Below are positions 50,338 through 58,579 of a stretch of DNA of 64,000 nucleotides, one piece after another. The position numbers and the translations under genes are program-made. Position 1 is the stretch's first letter. Each line of letters starts with the position of its first letter. A model generated the notes under the pieces. It was not told the DNA's origin. It saw nothing but the letters and a program-made list of their open reading frames with translations, and did no database searches. This stretch comes from Pelomonas sp937871895 (lineage in GTDB: Bacteria; Pseudomonadota; Gammaproteobacteria; Burkholderiales; Burkholderiaceae_C): NCBI RefSeq assembly GCF_046348265.1, contig NZ_JAXMEO010000015.1; one strand, given 5' to 3'.

Positions 50338-51336
50338 ATGCTGCTGGCTGGTGTTGAGCGCGCTTCGATCCGTGCGGCTGCCGAGTGCCTCGCGGCCGGG
50401 CGGCTGCTTGGCCTGCCGACCGAAACGGTCTACGGCCTTGCGGCCCGCGCCGACGACGACGCGGCCGTGGGCGGCATCTTTGCCGCCAAGGGCCGCCCGG
50501 CCGACCACCCGCTGATCGTCCACGTGCTGGACGCCGAGGCCGCCGTGCCCTTTGCTGCCGAGCTGCCCGAGAGCGCCCGCCGCCTGATGGCCGCCTTTTG
50601 GCCTGGGCCGCTGACCGTCATCGTGCCGCGCCGCCCCGGTGTGGCCACGGCTGCGGCCGGCGGGGCCGACACCCTGGCTCTGCGCGCGCCGGCCCACCCG
50701 GTGGCCCGTGCCGTGCTGGCGGCCGCCGCCGCACTGGGTGTGCGGGGCGTGGCGGCGCCCAGTGCCAACCGCTTCGGGCGGGTGAGCCCCACGCTGGCCC
50801 AGCATGTGGTCGATGAGTTCGGCGCCGAGCTGTTGGTGCTGGACGGCGGCGCCTGCGACGTGGGCATCGAGTCCAGCATCGTGGACTGCAGCGGCCCGCA
50901 TCCGGTGCTGCTGCGCCCCGGCCAGATCGAACCCGGCCGCATCGAGGCGGCGCTGGGCCAGCCCCTGGCGCCGCCGGGCGAGCGCGCGGTGCGCGCCCCC
51001 GGCACGCTGGCCGCCCACTACGCGCCGCGTGCCACGGTCCGCCTCTTTACCTCGGCGCAACTACAAAGCCGCTTGGCCGCAGCCCGTGACCAAGGGCTGC
51101 CTGAGGGGCTGGCGGTATATTCCCGGCTCGCTCCGGCGCCTGCGGCGGGGCTGATCCTGCGGCCCATGCCGCCCGATGCCGCGCAAGCGGCCCACGAACT
51201 GTTTGCCACCTTGCGCGAGCTGGATGCCCAGGGCGCTCGCGAGATCTGGGTCGAGGCGCCCCCGCCCGATCCCGCCTGGGACGGCGTGCGCGACCGCCTG
51301 AGTCGTGCCGCCGCCACCTTCACCGACGCTGATTGA
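50338..51336 (+). CDS. tsaC: L-threonylcarbamoyladenylate synthase, long Sua5 type
   Basis: A 332-residue enzyme for the first step of tRNA t6A modification, forming threonylcarbamoyl-AMP. The YrdC domain (residues 1-205) has LLGLPTETVYGLAA and AAKGRPADHPLIVH. The extra C-terminal domain (about 215-332) is the Sua5 domain, absent from the short TsaC of E. coli. It starts two bases after purK and overlaps the next gene by one base. A second t6A gene, tsaB, lies 3.2 kb downstream. Confidence 0.94.
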   Translation: MLLAGVERASIRAAAECLAAGRLLGLPTETVYGLAARADDDAAVGGIFAAKGRPADHPLIVHVLDAEAAVPFAAELPESARRLMAAFWPGPLTVIVPRRPGVATAAAGGADTLALRAPAHPVARAVLAAAAALGVRGVAAPSANRFGRVSPTLAQHVVDEFGAELLVLDGGACDVGIESSIVDCSGPHPVLLRPGQIEPGRIEAALGQPLAPPGERAVRAPGTLAAHYAPRATVRLFTSAQLQSRLAAARDQGLPEGLAVYSRLAPAPAAGLILRPMPPDAAQAAHELFATLRELDAQGAREIWVEAPPPDPAWDGVRDRLSRAAATFTDAD

Positions 51337-52307
51337 TGCTCCCCATGTTCCGCGCTTTCCTCTCCCGTCGTCCGTCAGCCGTGATCCTCGCCCTGGCGGC
51401 CCTGTTGGCGTCCTGCGGCGGCAGCAGCTCCTCGACGTCGTCCAACCAGGTCGAGCCCTTCAAGCCCAATCGCATCATCAGCTTCGGCGATGAAACCAGT
51501 GCCATCCTGACCGATGGCCGGCACTTCGGCGTCAACGGCCTCAACCCCGAGACCCGTCAGTTCGACTGCACCCTGAACCCGACCTGGAACCAGCAGCTGG
51601 CCAGCAGCTTCGGGATGATCTACGCGCAGTGCAACCCCTACGGCCTGGCGGTTCCCCAGGGCAAGTTGTTTGCCGAAGCTGGCTACCGCGTGTCGGATGT
51701 CAGCGACAAGCTGGACCAGTTTCTCGCTGACGACCATCTCGGCCCCAAAGACCTGGTGACCTTCCTCGTCGGCATGAACGACGTGATCGAGATCTACCGC
51801 CAGTTTCCGGCGCAGAACCGCGAGTCGCTGATTGCCGAAGCCAAGGCGCGTGGCACCCGTCTGGCGGACTTGATCAACCGCATCGCCAATGCCAATGGCC
51901 GCGTGATCGTCTCGACGATCTACGACATGGGCCTCACGCCTTTCGCCCTGATGGAGAAAGAGAACCGGACGGACGTGGACCGGGCCGTGCTGCTCGACGA
52001 CCTGAGTCAGGCCTTCAACACGGCGCTGCGGGTGCGCCTGCTGAACGATGGGCGCTATATCGGCCTTGTGCTGGCTGACGAAACCGTGCAGCAGATGGCG
52101 CGCTTCCCCTACGCCTTCGGGCTCGCCAATGTGTCGCAGGGTGCCTGCCGCTCCAATGTCTCGGCGCAGTCGTGCAGCTCCGACACCCTGCTCGCCGACG
52201 CCGCGATCTCCACCTGGCTGTGGGCAACGGACACGCTGCTGACCCCGAGCGTGCAGTCACGCATCGGCCAGATCGCGATCCAGCGGGCGCACAACAACCC
52301 GTTCTAA
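51336..52307 (+). CDS. SGNH/GDSL-like lipoprotein lacking catalytic Ser and His
   Basis: A 323-residue exported protein. The signal peptide ends in a lipobox LASC with Cys27, so it is probably lipid-anchored. Block I, normally GDSL-S, is FGDETS at residues 50-55, with Glu where the nucleophilic Ser should be. Block III is intact as GMND (146-149). At block V the expected D-x-x-H is DTLL (299-302). It therefore keeps the fold but not the serine-histidine pair. It may be a binding protein or an altered enzyme. The start ATG 51336 overlaps the tsaC stop; ATG 51345 is also possible. It overlaps convergent lepB by four bases. Confidence 0.75.
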   Translation: MLPMFRAFLSRRPSAVILALAALLASCGGSSSSTSSNQVEPFKPNRIISFGDETSAILTDGRHFGVNGLNPETRQFDCTLNPTWNQQLASSFGMIYAQCNPYGLAVPQGKLFAEAGYRVSDVSDKLDQFLADDHLGPKDLVTFLVGMNDVIEIYRQFPAQNRESLIAEAKARGTRLADLINRIANANGRVIVSTIYDMGLTPFALMEKENRTDVDRAVLLDDLSQAFNTALRVRLLNDGRYIGLVLADETVQQMARFPYAFGLANVSQGACRSNVSAQSCSSDTLLADAAISTWLWATDTLLTPSVQSRIGQIAIQRAHNNPF

Positions 52308-52999
52308 AGCGGCGTCCAGAAGCGCTCGAAGCGTGGCAGCCAGCGGCTGCCGTCTTCGCCGAGCATGTCCAGCGAAGCCAGCACGTGGTGCGCGCGCCCG
52401 ATCAAGAGGCGGCGCGGCACGGGGCCGATGAAGCGGCTGTCGGCGCTGTTGTCGCGGTTGTCGCCCAGCATGAAGTAGTGGCCCTCGGGGACGAGGGTCT
52501 CGGGCCAGTCGCGCGAGGCACCGGCCTGCACCAGCCATTGCACGGCGTGCGGGGCAGCGCCCGGCGCGCTTTGCTCCTGGGTGCCGATGGCGTCCACCAC
52601 CACGCCGGGCGCCAGCAGCTCGCCGTGCCGCTGCAGCGGCGCGTACCGGGCCGCCTGGCCATTGACCCACAGCACCCCGTCGCGCAAGGCGATGCGGTCA
52701 CCCGGCAGGCCGACGATGCGTTTGATCAGCCGCGTGCCGTCAAGCGGGGAGCTGAAGGTCACCACATCGCCACGCGCTGGCTCACCGGTCTGCAGCAGCG
52801 AGACATCGGTCAGCGGCACTTTGAGGTCGTAGGCCACGCGGTTGACCAGCACCATGTCGCCCTCCTTCAGCGTGGGGCGCATCGAGCCGCTGGGGATGGG
52901 GTTCCAGTCGGCGATGGCGGTGCGCATCAGGCCAAAGGCCAGCAAGAAGGCGAGGAAGCCACGGTTGTCGCGCAGCCAGAGGGTGAGGGAGGTTTTCAT
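52304..52999 (-). CDS. lepB: Signal peptidase I, short form
   Basis: A 231-residue S26 peptidase. One N-terminal membrane segment (about residues 14-32) is followed by NPIPSGSMRPTL with the nucleophilic Ser, RGDVVTF, and KRIVGLPGD with the general-base Lys. GDNRDNSADSRFIGPV follows. All active-site boxes are present. The E. coli enzyme has two membrane segments, so this single-anchor form is probably a second copy, acting on a subset of exported proteins. ATG 52999 lies 34 bases after the dacB stop. It ends inside the last codons of the SGNH gene. Confidence 0.9.
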   Translation of the reverse strand: MKTSLTLWLRDNRGFLAFLLAFGLMRTAIADWNPIPSGSMRPTLKEGDMVLVNRVAYDLKVPLTDVSLLQTGEPARGDVVTFSSPLDGTRLIKRIVGLPGDRIALRDGVLWVNGQAARYAPLQRHGELLAPGVVVDAIGTQEQSAPGAAPHAVQWLVQAGASRDWPETLVPEGHYFMLGDNRDNSADSRFIGPVPRRLLIGRAHHVLASLDMLGEDGSRWLPRFERFWTPL

Positions 53000-53033
53000 G
53001 CCGCCAGTGTGGGCGCGCACGCCAGGCCGCAGA

Positions 53034-54548
53034 TCAGCGCGTGGGCGAATGGCGGGCTGGCGCGCTGGCCGGCGGATCGGACGGGCCAGCGGCAGCGGCG
53101 GTGGTGGCGGGCGCCTCGGCGTCCTGGGCCAGCCAGCGCAGCAGGGCGTCCAGTGCGGGCCGTGCGGCACCGGCCTGGGGTTGGTTGACCAAAGCCACGA
53201 CGATCAGGCGCCTGCCGTCACGCGTGTGCACGATGCCGCCCAGGGCGGTCGCGTCGCGCAGGGTGCCGGTCTTGAGATGGGCGCGCCCCAGGGCGGGCCC
53301 GTAACGCGTCGGCTGGCGGGCGAGCGTGCCATCCAGCCCCGCTACCGGCAGCGAGGCCAGCCACTCGGGCATCCAGGGCTGCTGCCAGCCCCAGCGCAGC
53401 AGCGCGGCCAGTTGGGCGGCCGTGACGCGGGTCTCGCGCGCCAGGCCCGAGCCATTGACGAGGCGGCTGGCCACACCGCCGGCGCGGCCGCCATGGGCGT
53501 CGAACCAGGTTTGCAGCCAGGCGGCGGCCGTGTCGCCGTTGACAGGCGCCACGCCGGCCGCGCGCGCCAGGCTGAGCAGCAGTTGCTGCGCCATCAGATT
53601 GCTGCTGTGCTTGTTCATGTCGCGCACGGCCTCGGCCACCGTGGGGCCGGGGATGCGCAGGGTCGGGGGCTCGGGCGGCGCTGGGCCCTCGCGCACCTCG
53701 GCCCAGCGCAAGCCCTGTTCGTGCGCCAGTTGCGTCAGCAGCCGGGCCGGGTAGCTGGCCGGGTCGGGGTCGGCCAGGGTCCAGGCCTGCTCGCCGCAGG
53801 CCTGCGGGTAGCTGCCTGCAAAGCGCACACGGGCCCGGCTCCAGTCGAGCTTGAGGGCCTCGCGCCAGTCGCCACAGGGGCCGCTCGCCAGCGGCAGGGT
53901 CTGCGGCGGCTCGAACGGGGGCTCGGCCGTGATGCGCACCTGCCGCCCCTCGGGCCGGAAGTTGAAGGTGATGGACTTGGCTTGCAGCAGCAGGGCCTCG
54001 GGCTGGGCATTGCCCACGCGCCAGGGTTCGCCATCAAAGTCGGCAGGGTCCCGCTTGTCGGGGGCAAAGGCGCTGCGGTCCAGCACCAGCGGGCCTCGCA
54101 CCTCGCGCAGGCCGAGCTGGGTCTGCAGGCGGCGCAATGCGGTGTTCAGCGGCTCGATTCCGAGGCGCGGGTCGCCCGAGCCCTGGATGGTCAGCGTGCC
54201 ATCGAGCCGGCCTTGTTCGTCCAATGTGCCTTGCAGCCACACCGGCGTTTGCCACTGCCAGGCCGGGCCCAGGGTGTCGAGCGCGGCGGCACTGGTGATC
54301 AGCTTGACCAGCGAGGCCGGGTTGAGGGGCTTGTCGGCCTGCCAGGCCCAGCTGGGGCTGTCGGCGTCCAGCGGCTGCACGAGCAGGCCGAGCGCCGTGG
54401 GTTCGATCTGCGCGGCGCGCAGCGCATTCAGCAGCACCGGCGGCAGGGCGCCAGGGGCCGCAGCGGCGGGTAAGCCGAGCAGCGCCAACAGCAGCCCGCC
54501 GCTGGTTTGCAGGCGGCGCCAAAGCAGGTTGCTGGAGCGTCTCATCAT
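53034..54548 (-). CDS. dacB: D-alanyl-D-alanine carboxypeptidase/endopeptidase PBP4
   Basis: A 504-residue periplasmic S13 peptidase of peptidoglycan maturation. A signal peptide (about residues 1-31, ending AAAA) precedes the mature domain. The three penicillin-binding motifs are visible: ASLVKLI (SxxK), HSSNLMAQQ (SxN) and HLKTGTL (KTG). It is divergent from tsaB, with 23 bases between start codons, and runs ahead of lepB on the same strand. Confidence 0.94.
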   Translation of the reverse strand: MMRRSSNLLWRRLQTSGGLLLALLGLPAAAAPGALPPVLLNALRAAQIEPTALGLLVQPLDADSPSWAWQADKPLNPASLVKLITSAAALDTLGPAWQWQTPVWLQGTLDEQGRLDGTLTIQGSGDPRLGIEPLNTALRRLQTQLGLREVRGPLVLDRSAFAPDKRDPADFDGEPWRVGNAQPEALLLQAKSITFNFRPEGRQVRITAEPPFEPPQTLPLASGPCGDWREALKLDWSRARVRFAGSYPQACGEQAWTLADPDPASYPARLLTQLAHEQGLRWAEVREGPAPPEPPTLRIPGPTVAEAVRDMNKHSSNLMAQQLLLSLARAAGVAPVNGDTAAAWLQTWFDAHGGRAGGVASRLVNGSGLARETRVTAAQLAALLRWGWQQPWMPEWLASLPVAGLDGTLARQPTRYGPALGRAHLKTGTLRDATALGGIVHTRDGRRLIVVALVNQPQAGAARPALDALLRWLAQDAEAPATTAAAAGPSDPPASAPARHSPTR

Positions 54549-54571
54549 GGGCCGAAGGCTACACTTTCCCG

Positions 54572-55282
54572 ATGCCCGCGTTGTTGTCCCTGGATGCCTC
54601 GACCGAGACCCTGGCCGTGGCCCTCAGCCAGGGCGAGCGGGTCTGGGCGAGCGAGACCGCTGGTGGCGCTCAGGCCTCGGCCCAGTTGCTGCCCGAAGTG
54701 CAGCGCCTGTTGCGCGAGGCTGGCCTGCGCTTGAGCGACCTTGACGCCATTGCCTTCGCGCGCGGGCCAGGTGCCTTCACGGGCCTGCGCACGGCCTGCG
54801 CGGCCGCCCAGGGCCTGGCCTTTGGGGCTGACAAGCCGGTGCTGGCCATCGACAGCCTGATGGTGGTGGCCGAAGACGCCCGGGCTCAGGGCGCGCGCGG
54901 CCTGGCCTGGGTGCTGGTGGACGCGCGCATGGGCGAGCTCTACGCCGCCCCATATTTGCTGGACGATGCCGGCTGCCTGGCGCAGGCCGAGCCCGCGCTC
55001 TACAGCCCGGCTGCGTTGTTGGAGCGCCTGGCCGCCGAGCCTGCTGCGACCTTGGTCGGCAATGGCTTGCCCCTGCTGGGCGAGGCGGCGGGCGGGGCGC
55101 CGAGCATCCCCCTGCTTGCCAGCCGTGCCCAGGCGTTGGACCGCCTGGCCCGCGCCGCCTGGGCGCGCGGCGAGCAACTCGATGCCGCCGAGGCCTTGCC
55201 CGTCTATGTGCGCGACAAGGTCGCCCTGACGACTGCCGAGCGCGAGCAGCGCGCTGCAGATGCCGCCCTGTCTGCGCCATGA
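54572..55282 (+). CDS. tsaB: tRNA t6A modification protein TsaB
   Basis: A 236-residue ASKHA-fold partner of the TsaBDE complex, which transfers the threonylcarbamoyl group to tRNA. LLSLDASTETLAVALSQG is the N-terminal nucleotide-binding-like start, and ARGPGAFTGLRTACAAAQGLA is the family signature. It overlaps rimI by four bases (ATGA) and is the first of five coupled genes. Confidence 0.95.
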   Translation: MPALLSLDASTETLAVALSQGERVWASETAGGAQASAQLLPEVQRLLREAGLRLSDLDAIAFARGPGAFTGLRTACAAAQGLAFGADKPVLAIDSLMVVAEDARAQGARGLAWVLVDARMGELYAAPYLLDDAGCLAQAEPALYSPAALLERLAAEPAATLVGNGLPLLGEAAGGAPSIPLLASRAQALDRLARAAWARGEQLDAAEALPVYVRDKVALTTAEREQRAADAALSAP

Positions 55283-55764
55283 AGACCGCGCTCGCCCCTG
55301 CCGAGGCCCCCGCCTTCACCGCCCGACCGCTGCGCGCCGCCGACGTGCCGCGCCTCATGCCCACCGAGCGCGCGGCCTACAGCGTGCCTTGGACCGAAGG
55401 CAACTTCATCGACTCCATCGCGGCCGGCTACCACGCCGAGCTGCTGCTGGCGCCTGACGGCCGGCTCATCGGCTACTGGCTCGCCATGCCCGGCGTGGAT
55501 GAGATGCACCTGCTCAACATCACGGTGGCGCCCGAGTTCCAGCGCCAGGGCTGGGCCGTGCGCATGCTGGACCGCCTCATCGCCTGCATGCGCGGCCAGC
55601 GCCTGAACCAGCTGTGGCTGGAGGTGCGCGTCTCCAACACCCGCGCGCAGGACGTGTACCTGCGCTACGGCTTCACCCAGGTGGGCCGGCGGCCCGCCTA
55701 CTACCCGGCAGCGGGCGGAGGCCGCGAAGACGCGCTGCTGATGAGCCTGGAGCTGCCCGCATGA
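55279..55764 (+). CDS. rimI: Ribosomal protein S18-alanine N-acetyltransferase
   Basis: A 161-residue GNAT-fold enzyme that acetylates the N-terminus of ribosomal protein S18. LRAADVPRLMPTERAAYSVPW begins the fold; the acetyl-CoA loop is VAPEFQRQGWAVRML, and WLEVRVSNTRAQDVYLRYGF is the usual end. Overlaps tsaB and the next gene by four bases each. Confidence 0.93.
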   Translation: MKTALAPAEAPAFTARPLRAADVPRLMPTERAAYSVPWTEGNFIDSIAAGYHAELLLAPDGRLIGYWLAMPGVDEMHLLNITVAPEFQRQGWAVRMLDRLIACMRGQRLNQLWLEVRVSNTRAQDVYLRYGFTQVGRRPAYYPAAGGGREDALLMSLELPA

Positions 55765-56522
55765 ACTGGGACGCCCGTCAGCGCGCCATGCTCGAAGCCA
55801 TGGGCTACCGCGTGCCAGCCGCGCCGGCCCTCGAGTCGCCGGCGGTGCCTCCGCCAGCGAATGCTGCGGCGATGGCCCCGCTGCCTGCTGCGCCTGCTGC
55901 GGCGCAGTCACCATCGCCTGCACCTGCAATGGCGGCCAGCCCCGCTTCACCCAGTCCTTGGGACGAACTCGATGCCGAGGGCCTGCGTGCCGCCGTGGCC
56001 GGCTGCCGTGCCTGCAGCCTGTGCGAGCAGCGCAAGCAGCCGGTGTTTGGCCGTGGCAGCGAGCGCCCGCGCTGGCTGGTGGTGGTCGAGCCCCCCGATG
56101 AGGCCGACGAAGCCGGCAGCGAGACCGCCGCCACCAAGCTGCTGGCCAACATGCTGGCGGCCGCCGGGCTGCGGCCCGAGGAGGCCTTCATCACCCCCGT
56201 GGTCAAGTGCCGGCCGCCGCGTGGCCGGGCCGCTGCGCCCTCGGAGCTGGCGGCCTGCCAGGCCGTGCTGGCGCGCCAGGTCGCGCTGTTTCAGCCCGAG
56301 CTCGTGCTCGCCATGGGGCGCCAGGCCGTGCAGGCCGTAACTGGCAGGAACGACCCCCTCGGTCGAATGAGGGGGGTGACCCTGTCCTATGGTGGCCGGC
56401 CGCTCGTCGCCACTTACGATCCAAGGTATCTATTGCGTGCGCCCGCCGACAAGGCCGGGGCTTGGGAAGATTTGTGTCTGGCTCGCTCCTTGAACCGTCC
56501 TCTGGCCGACGATCCGGCGTGA
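55761..56522 (+). CDS. Family 4 uracil-DNA glycosylase-like protein with altered motifs
   Basis: A 253-residue protein with the fold of family 4 iron-sulfur uracil-DNA glycosylases. The Cys ligands are C85, C88, C150 and C166 (CRACSLC, VVKCRPP, ELAACQ), in the normal spacing. The usual GEAPG motif reads EPPDE (110-114), and the HPxYLLR motif reads DPRYLLR from Asp220. A proline-alanine-rich stretch occupies residues 20-66. The iron-sulfur core looks intact while two active-site motifs are lost, so uracil excision is doubtful. Coupled to rimI upstream and to the GGDEF-EAL gene downstream. Confidence 0.8.
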   Translation: MNWDARQRAMLEAMGYRVPAAPALESPAVPPPANAAAMAPLPAAPAAAQSPSPAPAMAASPASPSPWDELDAEGLRAAVAGCRACSLCEQRKQPVFGRGSERPRWLVVVEPPDEADEAGSETAATKLLANMLAAAGLRPEEAFITPVVKCRPPRGRAAAPSELAACQAVLARQVALFQPELVLAMGRQAVQAVTGRNDPLGRMRGVTLSYGGRPLVATYDPRYLLRAPADKAGAWEDLCLARSLNRPLADDPA

Positions 56523-58579
56523 ACGTCGCGCCGGTGACCGAGAGCCAGTTGGCCGACGAGGTGGCTCGGTTCCGGCTGATCGCGGCCCACGTGCCGGCCT
56601 GGATCGCGCTTTACAACGCCGACGACAACCGCTGCATCTACGCCAACCGCGCCTACGCGGAAGCCTTCGGCCTCACCGAGCAGAGCGTGTTGGGGCTGAC
56701 CTACTGGCAGGTGATCGGCGACGCCGCGCAGGCCGAGATCAGCCAGATGGTGCAGCGGCTGCGCGCCGGCGAGACCACCCGCTACGAGCGCCACCTGCAA
56801 ACCGCCGATGGCCGCTGGGTGTGGATCGAGGGCCACCTGATCCCGCAGTTCGACGCCCAGGGCCGCGTCATTGCGGGCTGCGTGATGATGAACGACATCA
56901 CCCATTTCCGTGAGGCGCAGCGCATCGCCGCCGAGACGGAAACGCGGCTGCAAAAGTTCCTCGACGCCACCGTGGAGGGCATCGTCTTCCACGTCGACGG
57001 CATCATCACCGACGTCAATCCGCCGCTGTGCGCGCTGGTGGGCTATGCGCACGACGAGGTCGTTGGGCGCCCGACGCTCGACTTCGTGCCCGAGGACGAG
57101 CGCCCCAAGGTGGTCGACGTGATCCGCAGTGGCGCCGAGACGCGCTATGAATCCGCCGTCCTGCACCGCGACGGCACGCGCATCCCGGTCGAGTTCATCG
57201 TGCGCACGCTGGAGCGCAATGGCGAGCGCCAGCGCATGACCATCGTGCGCGACCTGCGCGACCGCCAAGCCGCCCAGCAGCGCATTCACTTCCTGGCCCA
57301 CCACGACCCGCTGACCGGCCTCTACAACCGCTCGGCCTTCATGGAGCACCTCGACGTGCACTTGCGCCGCGCCGAGCGCCACAACGAGCGCATGGCGCTG
57401 CTCTTCATCGACCTGGACAACTTCAAGCGCGTCAACGACAGCCTCGGCCATACGCAGGGTGATCAGGTGCTCGTCACCGTGGCCGACCGGCTCACCGCCG
57501 CGCTGCGCACCAGCGACGTGGTCGGCCGCTTTGGCGGTGACGAGTTCGTGGTGCTGCTGCCCGATGTCGAGCGCATCGAGAACGTGCGCGTGGTGCTCGA
57601 TGCCCTGCTCAACGTCGTCGAGGTGCCGGTACGCGCCGACGGCCGCGCGCTGACCGTCACGCCCTCCATCGGCGTGGCCATGTTCCCAGAGCATGGCCGC
57701 AGCGCCGCCGAGCTGATCCAGCATGCCGACACGGCGATGTATGGCGCCAAGCGCCAGGGCCGCGCCGGCTACGAGTTCTTCGACAGCTCGCAGGGCGAGG
57801 CCATCTATGCCGAGCTGGTGCTGGAGAGCGAGCTCTCCATTGGTCTCACGCGGGGCGAGTTCGAGCTGTTCTATCAGCCGCAGATGGACGCCAAAACCGG
57901 CAAGCTGGCTGGCGCCGAGGCGCTGCTGCGCTGGCGCCACCCGACGCGCGGCCTGCTCTCGCCCGATGCCTTCATCAGCGTGGCCGAGCAGCACCGCCTG
58001 ATGCTGCCGCTGGGCCAATGGGTGCTGCGCGAGGCCGCCCGCCAAACCGTGGCCTGGCGCCAGGCGGGGTTGGCCCAGGTGCCCATCGCCGTCAACCTGG
58101 CACGCATGCAGTTCAACCTCGAAGGCTTTGCCTTTGCCGTTGAGAAGGTGCTGGCCGACACCGGCGCGCGCGGCGAGTGGCTGGAGCTGGAGCTGACCGA
58201 GCGGCTGCTGATCGATGACATCGACCACGCGCCCGAGACCCTGCGTGCGCTGCGCAAACTCGGCTTCAGCATCGCCGTCGATGACTTTGGCGTGGGCTAC
58301 ACCTCGCTCGCGCACCTGACCGAGCTGCCGCTCGACAAGCTCAAGATCGACCAGAGTTTTGTGGCCGGCCTGCCCACCAGCCGGCGCTCCATCGCCGTCA
58401 CGCAGGCCGTGGTGCAGATGGCCTTGGGCCTGGGGCTCAAGGTCACGGCCGAGGGCGTGCAGAACCAGGCCCAGAAGGATTTGCTGGAGAGCTGGGGCTG
58501 CCACATGTTCCAGGGCTCGCTGATCGGCTCGCCCATGCCGGCCGATGCGTTTGCCGCGTGGGCCAAACAGCACGCATGA
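56519..58579 (+). CDS. PAS-PAS-GGDEF-EAL cyclic-di-GMP protein
   Basis: A 686-residue cytoplasmic protein with no membrane segments. Two PAS domains cover about residues 15-135 and 145-255, the second ending in RDLRDRQAAQQRIHFLAHHD. The GGDEF domain has LTGLYNRSAF and RFGGDEFVVLL, so cyclase activity is possible. The EAL domain has AEALLRWRHP, ELTERLL and DDFGVGYTSL, so phosphodiesterase activity is possible too. The start is GTG 56519 in a GTGA overlap with the UDG-like gene. It overlaps the methyltransferase gene by four bases. Confidence 0.92.
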   Translation: MNVAPVTESQLADEVARFRLIAAHVPAWIALYNADDNRCIYANRAYAEAFGLTEQSVLGLTYWQVIGDAAQAEISQMVQRLRAGETTRYERHLQTADGRWVWIEGHLIPQFDAQGRVIAGCVMMNDITHFREAQRIAAETETRLQKFLDATVEGIVFHVDGIITDVNPPLCALVGYAHDEVVGRPTLDFVPEDERPKVVDVIRSGAETRYESAVLHRDGTRIPVEFIVRTLERNGERQRMTIVRDLRDRQAAQQRIHFLAHHDPLTGLYNRSAFMEHLDVHLRRAERHNERMALLFIDLDNFKRVNDSLGHTQGDQVLVTVADRLTAALRTSDVVGRFGGDEFVVLLPDVERIENVRVVLDALLNVVEVPVRADGRALTVTPSIGVAMFPEHGRSAAELIQHADTAMYGAKRQGRAGYEFFDSSQGEAIYAELVLESELSIGLTRGEFELFYQPQMDAKTGKLAGAEALLRWRHPTRGLLSPDAFISVAEQHRLMLPLGQWVLREAARQTVAWRQAGLAQVPIAVNLARMQFNLEGFAFAVEKVLADTGARGEWLELELTERLLIDDIDHAPETLRALRKLGFSIAVDDFGVGYTSLAHLTELPLDKLKIDQSFVAGLPTSRRSIAVTQAVVQMALGLGLKVTAEGVQNQAQKDLLESWGCHMFQGSLIGSPMPADAFAAWAKQHA

